Source: a bacterium (lineage in GTDB: Bacteria; Eisenbacteria; RBG-16-71-46; CAIMUX01). Taken from it: DNA of 64,000 bases. The notes below the pieces were generated by a model. It was not told where the DNA came from. It ran no database searches and saw only the letters and a program-made list of their open reading frames with translations. Shown here piece after piece: positions 52,839-61,111 of the stretch (positions within the stretch are counted from its first letter, which is position 1; every line of letters starts with the position of its first letter). The stretch covers positions 1 through 64,000 of the forward strand of contig JAUIHP010000003.1 in NCBI GenBank assembly GCA_030431975.1, given 5' to 3'. A program made the position numbers and the translations under genes.

Positions 52839-55741
52839 CTCTTCTCCCGTTCTCCCGACAGGCGAAGCCCGCCTCCCAAGAGAGTGAACGATGCCCAATG
52901 ATACACGGGTTCGGTCTTCCGAAGCTCGAGCATCGTTCGATGTATGGCCAGGGCCGGCTCCACGCCGTCGCGGAGTCGACCGTAGGTTTTCTTCATCAAC
53001 ACGGATGTGTGCTCATCGTGAACGGACCAAAGACTGACAAGAAGAGAGCGCGCACCGGCCTGCAGAAAGCCTCGAGCCAACCCGGAAACCTGTCCCCCGG
53101 AATGGGTCCAGCCTCGTCCGGTTTGGCACGCGCTCAGGCAAACCAGGTCCGCGTCCATCTCGGCTTCCAGGATCTCAGGAAGCCCGATCCATCCGTCGGC
53201 GAACTGAAGCGACGAGAACAGAGGATCGTCCTCGCGCAGCCATCCATGCGTAGCGATGTGCACGACGTCGGCGTCGGCACATTCGGTCTCGAACCGGGCC
53301 CAGGTGGAGTTCCGGCCGCGTAGAAGCACGCCCTTCCGAAAACTCCGCCGAACCGCCTGAGCCTCCGCTTCAACCGCGGGAATCGTTCCGTCATCGGACG
53401 ACACCGCGAGCACGGAAAGGTCTTTCCTACTCGAAGTACGTTCCTCTCCTCGATACGCCATGAACTCCGTACCCACTCCGGGAGAGAGAGTGATCCGGTG
53501 GCGATCGAGAAGCCGTTCCTTCTCGTTGAGCGGAAGTGCCGCGAACGGCACTCCATGCAGCGGGCCGTGTGGCACGATGCAGACCTTCTCCGTGTCTATG
53601 TGCAACGGGTCCCAGACGAGACGCCGGATGCGCGAGAGATGTCGATCGACACCTCGCTCCAGAAGCCGCCTCCGCCCGTTGTCCTTTTCAGTCCCACCTC
53701 CGTACTCTCCGTAGTTGTATTTCTCGATCTGAAAACGAAAAGCGCGAACGCTTTCCTCGATCTCTGCGGCAGAACCGGCGAGCCCGACCGATCGAACAGC
53801 GTCGCCGGTTACGACCAGGGCGCGACACGAAGATCCTCGAAGGAAGAACTCCACCCAGGTCGTCTCCTCACCAAGCGCCCGTTGAAGCTGCGAGAGGCCG
53901 ACCCCTTGGGAAGGAACCAGGCCGCGCTCCGCCCATCCATCCGAGCGGCTTCGTCTTCTCGACAAACGGTGGGTGACGGCGGCAATCCGCTCCTCCTGTC
54001 GTCGAAAGGCCGCACTCGTTGCATGAATCCGCGTCCCTCCGCCGGACGGCCGCGCCGGATCGGCTTTGCCCATCAGTCGATTGAGCTCAGCCCGCAGGTC
54101 GCGCAGTTTCTCCATGTCACGCCGGGTTTCGTCGCTCCAGGAATCCCGAACGCCGCTGCGGTGGGACATCGTTGAAAGGAATGGATGGGAACGCGATCGG
54201 TCCAAGGTCGCAAAAGCGTCAGCGAGAGACTTTCTATCCCCTCGTTCGAGCAGGATCTCGACGAGATCACCGTACATCTCCGCCGACTCTTCGAAGAAGG
54301 ACACCTGAAGTTCGTCGATGCCGATGTGGCTTTGAATACGCTCGACCAACTGCACGGCTCTGCGGAACGAACGAAGAGCGTTCCCCTCGTCGCCCCTTGC
54401 CCGGTGCAGAAGTCCCGTCGCGTGATGCAGTCGTGCCTGGGTCGGAAGAGCCGGGAGTTTCCGCACCAGAGACCGAGCCTGCTCCAGTCGTCGTTTCGCC
54501 GCACTCCGCCGCCCTCGTTCGAGTTCCATCCTCGCCAACCGGTGGAGCGTCAGGGCTTCGAGAACTCGGGCGCCGTCCCGCCGCAGGACCTGCAGAACAC
54601 TTCGAAGCGTCTGCACAGACTGATCCGCGTTCCCGGACTTGGCCTCGAGTTCGGCCAGATGAACCTGACAAAGTGCGGCAAAAACCCTGTGCCCGTCGCC
54701 GTGAAAGAGTGCGGCAGCCACTTTCAATTCGGTCTCGGCTTCCGTCTCTTCACCCAACCCCAGGTTTCCGAGTCCCGCGCCGAGATGAGCTCGCGCTTCT
54801 TCGTACGTCTGCCCCATTTTCCGGGCCAGACGCGCCGCTTGCGCAAACGCACCTTGCGCACGCCGAAAGGCCCGCGCCTCCAGATGGAGTTCACCAAAGA
54901 AGAGTTGCGCGTCCAAGTGTTGCTGCTTGAGCCCACCGGACTCCGCCGCCCTCGAGGCCGAATCAAAGCAATCGTGCGCCCGGCCGAATTCGCCGCGCAG
55001 AAAGAAAAGCCGGCCTCGATTGATCTCGGCGATCGCAAGAAGCCGCGCGTCTCCGTCCGCACGCGAATCGTCGACGACCTCGTCCAACAGAACGTCGGCT
55101 TCGCGGAAACGACCCAGGTTGGTCAGGATGGTCGCAAGGTTGGCCTGGATCGTGCGCTCCATGCCCGTGTCGCCCGCTTTCCGCGCAAGACGAGACGCTT
55201 TGCGGTAGCAGGCCAGCGCTTCCGGCGACCTCTCCATGCGATTGAAGACGTTTCCCAGGTTCGTTTCCAGTCGACCGAGGACCGCCCACTCACGGTGCCT
55301 GGCCAGAATCGGACGGGCCTGCCGCGAGCTTTGCACCGCGCGCTCGAACTGTCCTGTCGTCATGAAGACATTGATGCGGCCCAGCTCGACGCGGGCCGCG
55401 GGGAGACGAGCTTTGGCAGACAGGTACAGGTCCCTCGCCCGATCGTAGTGCTGCAAGGCCTGATCATGCCGCCCGCGCAGAAACGCAAGATGCCCCAGCA
55501 CCCATTCGCAACGTGCCGCACTCTTCGGGTCGTCCGCAGCCCGGGCAACCTGCGAAAGACGCCGCGACACGTTCATCGATCCACGCAGATCCGAACGACA
55601 GAGTTCGAGAACGCGACCGGCCAAAGGCTCGAGAGCCTGACGGCATTCCTCCGGATCCGCCCGATCGGTCAAACGGCGCACGGCACCCAGGTCGGGCGCA
55701 TCGAGGACGCGATCGGCGAACGAAGGAGAAGGCGGCGTCAT
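52835..55741 (-). CDS. TPR-CHAT protease
   Basis: 968 aa from ATG at 55741, which overlaps the upstream stop as ATGA. Residues about 60-560 are TPR-like helical repeats (ALQHYDRARDLYLSAKARL, EALACYRKASRLARKAGDT). The C-terminal CHAT domain (caspase HetF associated with TPRs) has the catalytic dyad His832 (VVHIATHGWL) and Cys872 (LVCLSACQTGRG), plus LLVSLWSVHDEHTS. CHAT proteases are caspase-like; in type III-E CRISPR and other defence systems they cleave a specific partner after a trigger binds the TPRs. Here the partner is not known: the anti-sigma-like protein or the lipoprotein subtilase in the same operon are candidates by position only. Confidence 0.93.
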   Translation of the reverse strand: MTPPSPSFADRVLDAPDLGAVRRLTDRADPEECRQALEPLAGRVLELCRSDLRGSMNVSRRLSQVARAADDPKSAARCEWVLGHLAFLRGRHDQALQHYDRARDLYLSAKARLPAARVELGRINVFMTTGQFERAVQSSRQARPILARHREWAVLGRLETNLGNVFNRMERSPEALACYRKASRLARKAGDTGMERTIQANLATILTNLGRFREADVLLDEVVDDSRADGDARLLAIAEINRGRLFFLRGEFGRAHDCFDSASRAAESGGLKQQHLDAQLFFGELHLEARAFRRAQGAFAQAARLARKMGQTYEEARAHLGAGLGNLGLGEETEAETELKVAAALFHGDGHRVFAALCQVHLAELEAKSGNADQSVQTLRSVLQVLRRDGARVLEALTLHRLARMELERGRRSAAKRRLEQARSLVRKLPALPTQARLHHATGLLHRARGDEGNALRSFRRAVQLVERIQSHIGIDELQVSFFEESAEMYGDLVEILLERGDRKSLADAFATLDRSRSHPFLSTMSHRSGVRDSWSDETRRDMEKLRDLRAELNRLMGKADPARPSGGGTRIHATSAAFRRQEERIAAVTHRLSRRRSRSDGWAERGLVPSQGVGLSQLQRALGEETTWVEFFLRGSSCRALVVTGDAVRSVGLAGSAAEIEESVRAFRFQIEKYNYGEYGGGTEKDNGRRRLLERGVDRHLSRIRRLVWDPLHIDTEKVCIVPHGPLHGVPFAALPLNEKERLLDRHRITLSPGVGTEFMAYRGEERTSSRKDLSVLAVSSDDGTIPAVEAEAQAVRRSFRKGVLLRGRNSTWARFETECADADVVHIATHGWLREDDPLFSSLQFADGWIGLPEILEAEMDADLVCLSACQTGRGWTHSGGQVSGLARGFLQAGARSLLVSLWSVHDEHTSVLMKKTYGRLRDGVEPALAIHRTMLELRKTEPVYHWASFTLLGGGLRLSGEREKR

Positions 55742-56358
55742 GACGTCGCCAGAAGCTGGCTCAGAGAGAATCGAAGCAACCGCTGCCCGCTCTCGTCCCC
55801 GATCCACAGGTCCAACTGTTTCTGTGCTGCAATCACCACCCGGAACTCGCCCATCTCGTCCAGCCGGCCCTCGATCACTTCCGACTCCGACTCGAGAGCG
55901 AAACCGCGATCCGACAAAGGCTCCGCTGATTCTCGAAGCTCGATGATCTGCCCCCGTAGTTCCACCTTTCGTCCCGCCGTTTCAAGGTGAACGTCGAGCT
56001 CCACGTCCTCGAGAAGGATGCAGTGCCTGCCGGACACGGAAGCGTCGCGTGTCCCCATTGCCAAGGGCCGATGATCTCCCAAGGTCACGCGGGAAGTGAT
56101 CTCGACGAGGTGCGCCCACGCCTTGCGCAGGTGCGCCGGAAGGCGCCGGCGGCCATAGAGACCGTAAAGACTTCGGGTCAGCTCGGAAGGCAGATCGGGT
56201 TCCGGTTCGCCCAGCAGATCCAAAACATGACGGTAGTTTTCCACGTCTTTGCGAAACGCTTCGTCGGAGGAGTAGCGAGTCTGCAGCTCCTGCCGCATGG
56301 CGTCGTCGAGGCGACCTTCGATGAAGTCGATGATGACGTCGGGACGGACCGCGCTCAT
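55738..56358 (-). CDS. Anti-sigma-like protein linked to the ECF sigma factor
   Basis: 206 aa; ATG at 56358 overlaps the sigma factor stop as ATGA. The N-terminus (VIIDFIEGRLDDAMRQELQTRYSSDEAFRKDVENYR) has the helical layout of the ZAS/zf-HC2 anti-sigma domain (a short helix ending in G-x-L, then a length-marking helix) but lacks the Cys-His zinc ligands. The C-terminal half is strand-rich (DVELDVHLETAGRKVELRGQIIEL, ESEVIEGRLDEMGEFRVVI, LLRFSLSQLL) with no TM helix. Position between the sigma factor and CHAT gene supports a cytoplasmic regulator of the sigma factor; that is inference. Confidence 0.7.
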   Translation of the reverse strand: MSAVRPDVIIDFIEGRLDDAMRQELQTRYSSDEAFRKDVENYRHVLDLLGEPEPDLPSELTRSLYGLYGRRRLPAHLRKAWAHLVEITSRVTLGDHRPLAMGTRDASVSGRHCILLEDVELDVHLETAGRKVELRGQIIELRESAEPLSDRGFALESESEVIEGRLDEMGEFRVVIAAQKQLDLWIGDESGQRLLRFSLSQLLATS

Positions 56359-57044
56359 GGCCGCTCCTTCCGGAAAATCTGCAGCAGCTTCGCCAGACAT
56401 CTTCCACGGGTCGGGCCGATGGAGCCGACCGGAAGTCCAAGCTGACGGGAAACCTCGGTATACGCCGGAATGTCGCCGCCCCGCCCGTAGTACAGGATCT
56501 TTAGAAGTGGCCGACAGGGTTCGCCCATGGATTCGAGTGCGGTCCGGATGGACTCCACATCTTCCAGGTGTTCGATCGCGGCATCGGGAAGTGGATCCTC
56601 CGCCGCACCTTCGATCAGAGGAGCCGCCTGGCGTCGCCGTTGTTTCTTCCGATATTCGTCGATGGTGAGACGACGGGCCGTCGTCAGCAGCCAAACTCGA
56701 ACGGCATCCGTGTTTTCCAGATTGGAAAGGTGGTCGATGAGACGCACGAAGGTGATCTGCGCGATCTCCGCCGCGTCGTCAAAGGGCAGACCGCCGGCCA
56801 GAGGGATGGAAATGACCAACCGTTGAAAACGGTCGACCAGAGTTTTCCAGGCGTCGTCGTCCCCGGAAAGGCAAAGCGAAACGAGGTCAGCATCGGACAT
56901 AAGGCGTAGCAGTTCTCGACGTCGGCAACGGTTGCGTGGAGCTTCGGTACGAGCCGAACCCACGTTCGCCATTGTAACACTGACTGCTTCGCCATCTTCG
57001 GTCAAACGGGTCGGGTATCCCGCGGCGGTCGCGCCTGGATCCAT
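56355..57044 (-). CDS. ECF-type RNA polymerase sigma factor
   Basis: 229 aa. ATG at 57044 has a near-perfect GAGGAGG 4 nt upstream, so the 48-residue N-terminal extension is probably real; an internal ATG at 56900 is the usual family start but has no ribosome site. Sigma region 2 reads AWKTLVDRFQRLVISIPLAGGL and DAAEIAQITFVRLIDHLSNL, then VWLLTTARRLTIDEYRKKQRR. Region 4 reads ILYYGRGGDIPAYTEVSRQLGLPVGSIGPTRGRCLAKL. It heads a chain sigma, anti-sigma-like, CHAT, subtilase with 4-nt overlaps at each junction. Confidence 0.93.
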   Translation of the reverse strand: MDPGATAAGYPTRLTEDGEAVSVTMANVGSARTEAPRNRCRRRELLRLMSDADLVSLCLSGDDDAWKTLVDRFQRLVISIPLAGGLPFDDAAEIAQITFVRLIDHLSNLENTDAVRVWLLTTARRLTIDEYRKKQRRRQAAPLIEGAAEDPLPDAAIEHLEDVESIRTALESMGEPCRPLLKILYYGRGGDIPAYTEVSRQLGLPVGSIGPTRGRCLAKLLQIFRKERP

Positions 57045-57094
57045 GCTTCCTCCTCGGAAGACAAACGCGCGAGACCGCTTCGTGATACATCAAA

Positions 57095-59314
57095 TCATCG
57101 AAGTCGCAGCACCCGGGCAGTGCTCCATCCGGAAGAGGCTTCGGATCGAACGAAATACATCCCCGGCGCCACCGCTCTGCCGACATCGTCGCGACCGTCC
57201 CACTCCACGATCGGGCTAAAGCCCGCTTCGTCGCGACCACGTAGCGTCCGTATGCGCCGTCCCGTGGCGTCGAACACAGCAAGGCGGCTGCCAACTCCGG
57301 TCTCGCCCCGCAGACGGACCGTCACCGACTCGACGAAAGGATTGGGGAAGACCTCGATCGAGGGGTTTCCGAAAGAAGACGTCACCCTGTCATCACCGGG
57401 GACGGTCGTCGAGGCGCCACACTGTGGAGGAAAGAGATTCAGCCCGAACGGGCCCACGCAGGTCGCAACGAGACCTTGCGTCGCAAAGACAGAGGTTGTC
57501 GAACCCGAAACCTCCGTGCCTCCGACAATCATGGCGTCGAGAGGATCCGAGACGTCGACAACCACGATCGTGCCGGCGTTGTCCGCGACATACGCGATGT
57601 CACCGACCACGGCCAGGTCAAAGGTCTGCCCGCGAATGTCGATGTTGGCCGCGATGCTCGGCGCACTCGGGACCGTGACGTCGACGACCTGAACTCCCTG
57701 AAGGTCGTCCGCAACCAGCAGGAAGTCGCCGGCCCACTGCATGGCCCAGGCTTCACCCGGTGTGTCGACTGTACCGACGATGAAGGGAGCAGATGGTGTG
57801 CTCACGTCGACGACATGGACTCCCCCCTGCCGATCCGCGACGAAGACCAGGTCGTCCGAAAGGTCGTTGCGCGTCAGGACACCGACCGCAAAGGCCGGGG
57901 TATCCACGACGCCGACCACGAAGGGAGAACTCGGTGAGGAAACGTCGACGACCTGCAGGCCGGCGGCGTCGCATGCGACGAATGCGAGGTTCCCGGAAAC
58001 CGCGACTCCCTTTGCCAAGCCGGTAACCGCCGCCGAACCGAGCAGGGTCGGGCTCGTCGGGTCGGTGACGTCGACAAGCTGAAGTCCGTTGCTGCTGTTG
58101 GCTACGTAGGCAACGGAGCCCTGGACCTGAACGTCTCGTGTTTCTCCGGGAAGACTGACCGCGCCGATAAGGGTCGCAGTCGCTGGATCGCTGACGTCCG
58201 CGATCTGGAGCCCGCCGTGATGATCCGCCACGTAGGCAAGGTCGTCTTCGACCCAGAGTCGCGTGGCCCAACTCGGTGTGTCGACAGACCCGAGCGGAGA
58301 CACGACGGCCGGCGTCTGGATCGAGAAGATCTGCATTCCATACGACTGATCCGAGACGAAAGCGAACGGCTCCACGATGGAAACGGTTCCACCCGGCGTT
58401 CGGATCGAAGCCTGGATGTTCGAACTGGGCGGGTCGGAGACATCGACAGTGTGCATCGCTCCGGTGTTGGTCGGGACATAGGCGTAGTCGCCGCTGACGG
58501 CGACTCCGAACATCTCTCCCTGACCGATCATCGGAACGAGCGCGATCTGTGTCGGCTGCGTCGGGTCCGCGACATCGATGAGGTACATTCCGGTGTCGAA
58601 CGCCGTGATGTAGGCGGTCGCATCATCCACGGCCACGGCATCCACAGCCACAGCCTGTGTCACGCCGAGCCCGCCGAGGTTGCCGACGAGGAGCGGCGTC
58701 GACGGATCACTCACGTCGATCACCTGAAGCCCGGACACACCGTCCGCAACGAAGGCGTGGCTTCCGGAAAGTGCAACTGCATTGGCGATGCCGGGAGTGT
58801 CGACCGTTCCGAGCAGCGTGAGTGATCCCGGGGTACCGGCGTCATAGAAACGGACTTCGCCGGTGGACACTGCTACCGCAAGCAGGGAACCAAAAGAGTC
58901 GACATCCGAAGTCACCGCGCCGGTCGCGATCGTGGTGACCAAACTCGGCCCCGCCGGGTTTGTCGCATCGACGACGGCGAGCCCATCGGACCCGATGCAG
59001 ATGTAGGCGAAGTCGCCGACCAAGGTCAAACGAGTCGCATCGCCGCCGATCTCCACCTGGCCGACCTCGAACGGAAACGAGGGGTCGGAAACATCGACGA
59101 TGAGCAAACCTTCGGGACCATCCGCGATGTAGGCCAGGCCCCCGGAGACCACATTGTCCTTGGCCTGTCCCACGGTCTCGACCGTCGACACCCAATGCTG
59201 GTGTTCCTCATAGCTGACACAGTCGGCGGCCAGCGCCGGCAAAGAGAGAATGAGTGGCAGCAGGCTGCACAGGGAAAGAAACAAGGGACTCGCGGAACGG
59301 GGTACGGAAGTCAC
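57095..59314 (-). CDS. Secreted LVIVD-repeat beta-propeller with T9SS sorting domain
   Basis: 739 aa; GTG at 59314 with AAAGGAG 6 nt upstream and a signal peptide (LFLSLCSLLPLILSLPALA). Thirteen or more LVIVD-type repeats follow, each like LAYIADGPEGLLIVDVSDPSFPFEV or variants (GLQLVDVTDPTSPTLLGSA). These proteins fold as propellers on the cell surface and are of unknown function. The C-terminus (WDGRDDVGRAVAPGMYFVR...TARVLRLR) is a T9SS tail. It ends 50 nt before the sigma factor start, and a sigma promoter could lie inside its 3' end. Confidence 0.92.
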   Translation of the reverse strand: MTSVPRSASPLFLSLCSLLPLILSLPALAADCVSYEEHQHWVSTVETVGQAKDNVVSGGLAYIADGPEGLLIVDVSDPSFPFEVGQVEIGGDATRLTLVGDFAYICIGSDGLAVVDATNPAGPSLVTTIATGAVTSDVDSFGSLLAVAVSTGEVRFYDAGTPGSLTLLGTVDTPGIANAVALSGSHAFVADGVSGLQVIDVSDPSTPLLVGNLGGLGVTQAVAVDAVAVDDATAYITAFDTGMYLIDVADPTQPTQIALVPMIGQGEMFGVAVSGDYAYVPTNTGAMHTVDVSDPPSSNIQASIRTPGGTVSIVEPFAFVSDQSYGMQIFSIQTPAVVSPLGSVDTPSWATRLWVEDDLAYVADHHGGLQIADVSDPATATLIGAVSLPGETRDVQVQGSVAYVANSSNGLQLVDVTDPTSPTLLGSAAVTGLAKGVAVSGNLAFVACDAAGLQVVDVSSPSSPFVVGVVDTPAFAVGVLTRNDLSDDLVFVADRQGGVHVVDVSTPSAPFIVGTVDTPGEAWAMQWAGDFLLVADDLQGVQVVDVTVPSAPSIAANIDIRGQTFDLAVVGDIAYVADNAGTIVVVDVSDPLDAMIVGGTEVSGSTTSVFATQGLVATCVGPFGLNLFPPQCGASTTVPGDDRVTSSFGNPSIEVFPNPFVESVTVRLRGETGVGSRLAVFDATGRRIRTLRGRDEAGFSPIVEWDGRDDVGRAVAPGMYFVRSEASSGWSTARVLRLR

Positions 59315-59871
59315 GGCGAACTCCTTTTGGAAGCTTTGGCGGAGGTTCCTACTGACTCAGAAGTCGCCGCCTCGAAACGAAAGATACACGGACCACGCCT
59401 TGGGACGGGGAACCCGGCCTCCTCCGGACTCACCTGCCTTTCTTCAGGCAAGGATCCGCCCTGGTGGCCCGTCCCCGGTCGGAGAAGTCGACACTGCAGT
59501 CTTGTAAGTAATTACCTCACAATATTATGCACACTCGCCAACCACCGTACCGCTCGAGCACATCCTAACGGTAAGGGGGCGTTGGCAGAGTCCAGGGACA
59601 ACCCTTCCCGGCGCTCGAGTCACTCACCAGGGACGTGGAACGAGGCGTCCGCTGAAGATCACGCCGTCACGGAGAGTCGCCTTTTGCTGTATTCTCCTTC
59701 GGACCCGGCGCGACTGGGAGAGGCGCCAGGACAGCGGCCCGACGGGCCGTTTGCGCGTTCCGAAGACAGACTTCGGAGCGCTCGACCCATCCAGATCGGG
59801 ACCCGGCCGACCGCGCGCACCGCACGGCGTCGGAACTTGGCCCGCTCTGACTTGGAAAGGAATCGACCCGA
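59315..59871. other. Intergenic region between divergent genes with an AT-rich island
   Basis: 557 bp. An AT-rich stretch near 59502-59530 (TTGTAA then TATTAT about 15 nt on) is the best promoter candidate in the window's intergenic DNA. GGGACGGG (59402-59409) and CCCGTCCC (59468-59475) are an 8-bp inverted pair that could form a structured RNA leader. No tRNA or coding frame is recognised. If the promoter serves the selenoprotein gene, the leader would be over 300 nt. Confidence 0.4.
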
Positions 59872-61053
59872 ATGACCCAGACCATGAAGCTCTCCGTTTC
59901 CGGAGGCCTTCTCGCGCTCATGCTCGCGGCCGGCGGACCTGCGTTCGCCGACTTTTCGAGCCTGGAAGACGCCCAGAAAGCGGCGCGCGAGATGGACAAG
60001 CCCCTTCTCATCGACTTCTACACCGAGTGGTGAGGCGCCTGTAAAGTCTTCGCCCGTGAGGTGAAGGAAGACAAAGAAGTCCAGAAGATGCTCGAGGACG
60101 TCGTCCTCTACAAAGTCGACGCCGAGAAGGGTGAAGGCCCTGAGCTGGCCAAGGCCCACAAGGTTTCCGGCTACCCAACGTTCGTTCTCGCCACGGCCGA
60201 CGTCGAGCCCATCGACCGCTGGATGGGCTACAGCAAGCCCATGCTCGATGAGATGCTGGACAGCTCGATGGCCGATCTCTCGACCATCGACGAGAAACGC
60301 TCCCGCTATGAGAAGTCAGCCAACCTCAAGGACGCACTGGTCCTAGCGCGCTACGACGGCGCCGTCGGCGACTACTCGAGCGCCGTCAGCCTCTATGAAA
60401 AGGCCGGCGAACTCGACAGTGACAGCGACTACTCGTACGAGATCTTCGACGCCACCTTCTCTGGTCACCGCAGAGGTGTGGAAGGCTTCGACATGGCCAG
60501 CATGAAGAAGACCGCGAACGTGGCGATGAAGACGGCTGACCACGGCGAAATGATGCAGGTCGCCAAGATGATGATGTACTCGGCGAACAAGGCCGAGGAT
60601 CACGATCTCATGGTCGAGTACCTGAAGACTGCGGTCGAGAAGACCGCGGACAGCAAGGACGAACGAGTCCAGGCTACACGCGCCGGAATGATGCCGGCCT
60701 ATGCCCTGCACGTCGAGAAGGACACGGCCAAGGCCGTCGACCTGAAGAAGGCGTCGATGCCGGAAGGCTGGATGCAGGACGCGGGTCAGCTCAACAGCTA
60801 CGCATGGTGGGCGTTCGAGAATCAGGTCGATCTCGAGAACGCCAAGACCCTCGCTGAAAAGGGCGTCGAACTCGCCCCGGCCGGCAAGGAGAAGGCCATG
60901 GTTCTCGACACCCTGGCCGAGATCTGCAACAGCCTCGACAACTGTGCCGAGGCCGTCGAGCTGATCCAGATGGCCGTCGCCGAGGATCCGGAGAACGAGT
61001 TCTACAAGGAGCAGCTCACGCGCTTCCAGGAGATTCTCGCGAAGCAGAAGTAG
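59872..61053 (+). CDS. Thioredoxin-fold selenoprotein candidate: in-frame TGA at the first active-site Cys
   Basis: 393 residues counting the TGA codon (60031-60033) as selenocysteine-54. Translation from ATG 59872 (AAGGA 10 nt upstream) gives a signal peptide (LSVSGGLLALMLAAGGPAFA) and LLIDFYTEW-U-GACKVFAREV, exactly the thioredoxin W-C-x-x-C-K site with Sec for the first Cys. The frame continues through the TGA for 340 codons with the thioredoxin cis-Pro (SGYPTFVLA). A protein starting after the TGA would lack beta-1 and the active site. The C-terminal 250 residues are helical and TPR-like. A SECIS-like hairpin follows the TGA. Predicted role: periplasmic thiol-disulfide or peroxide-type redox chemistry. 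Without the Sec reading it would be a pseudogene. Confidence 0.85.
60048..60066 (+). promoter_or_regulatory. Putative bacterial SECIS hairpin after TGA 60031-60033
   Basis: CUUCG(C)CC pairs with GGUGAAG: 7 bp with one bulged C and a GUGA loop starting 23 nt after the UGA. Bacterial SECIS elements for SelB binding have a short stem-loop with a bulge and a G near the start of the loop, about 16-37 nt downstream. A competing GUCUUC/GAAGAC stem (60046-60072) would enclose the same loop. Confidence 0.6.
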
Positions 61054-61071
61054 GTCCACCCAGCCTAAAGG

Positions 61072-61091
61072 CGCCCCCGGAAACGGGGGCG
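61072..61091 (+). terminator. GNRA-capped terminator-like hairpin after the selenoprotein gene
   Basis: CGCCCCCG and CGGGGGCG form an 8-bp perfect stem capped by a GAAA tetraloop, 19 nt after the stop. It is followed by TCTTCG only. It lies 20 nt before the paralogous gene. Confidence 0.7.
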
Positions 61092-61111
61092 TCTTCGTGT
61101 ATACTCAAGGG

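Noticed and set aside
54185..55990. 601-codon plus-strand frame opposite the CHAT-TPR gene
   Set aside because: It spans the overlap of two real minus-strand genes and shows no domain; explained by GC-rich third positions.
60031..60033. TGA as a plain nonsense mutation or sequencing error
   Set aside because: It falls exactly on the active-site Cys, the frame is otherwise intact and a SECIS-like hairpin follows. Not excluded, but less likely than selenocysteine.
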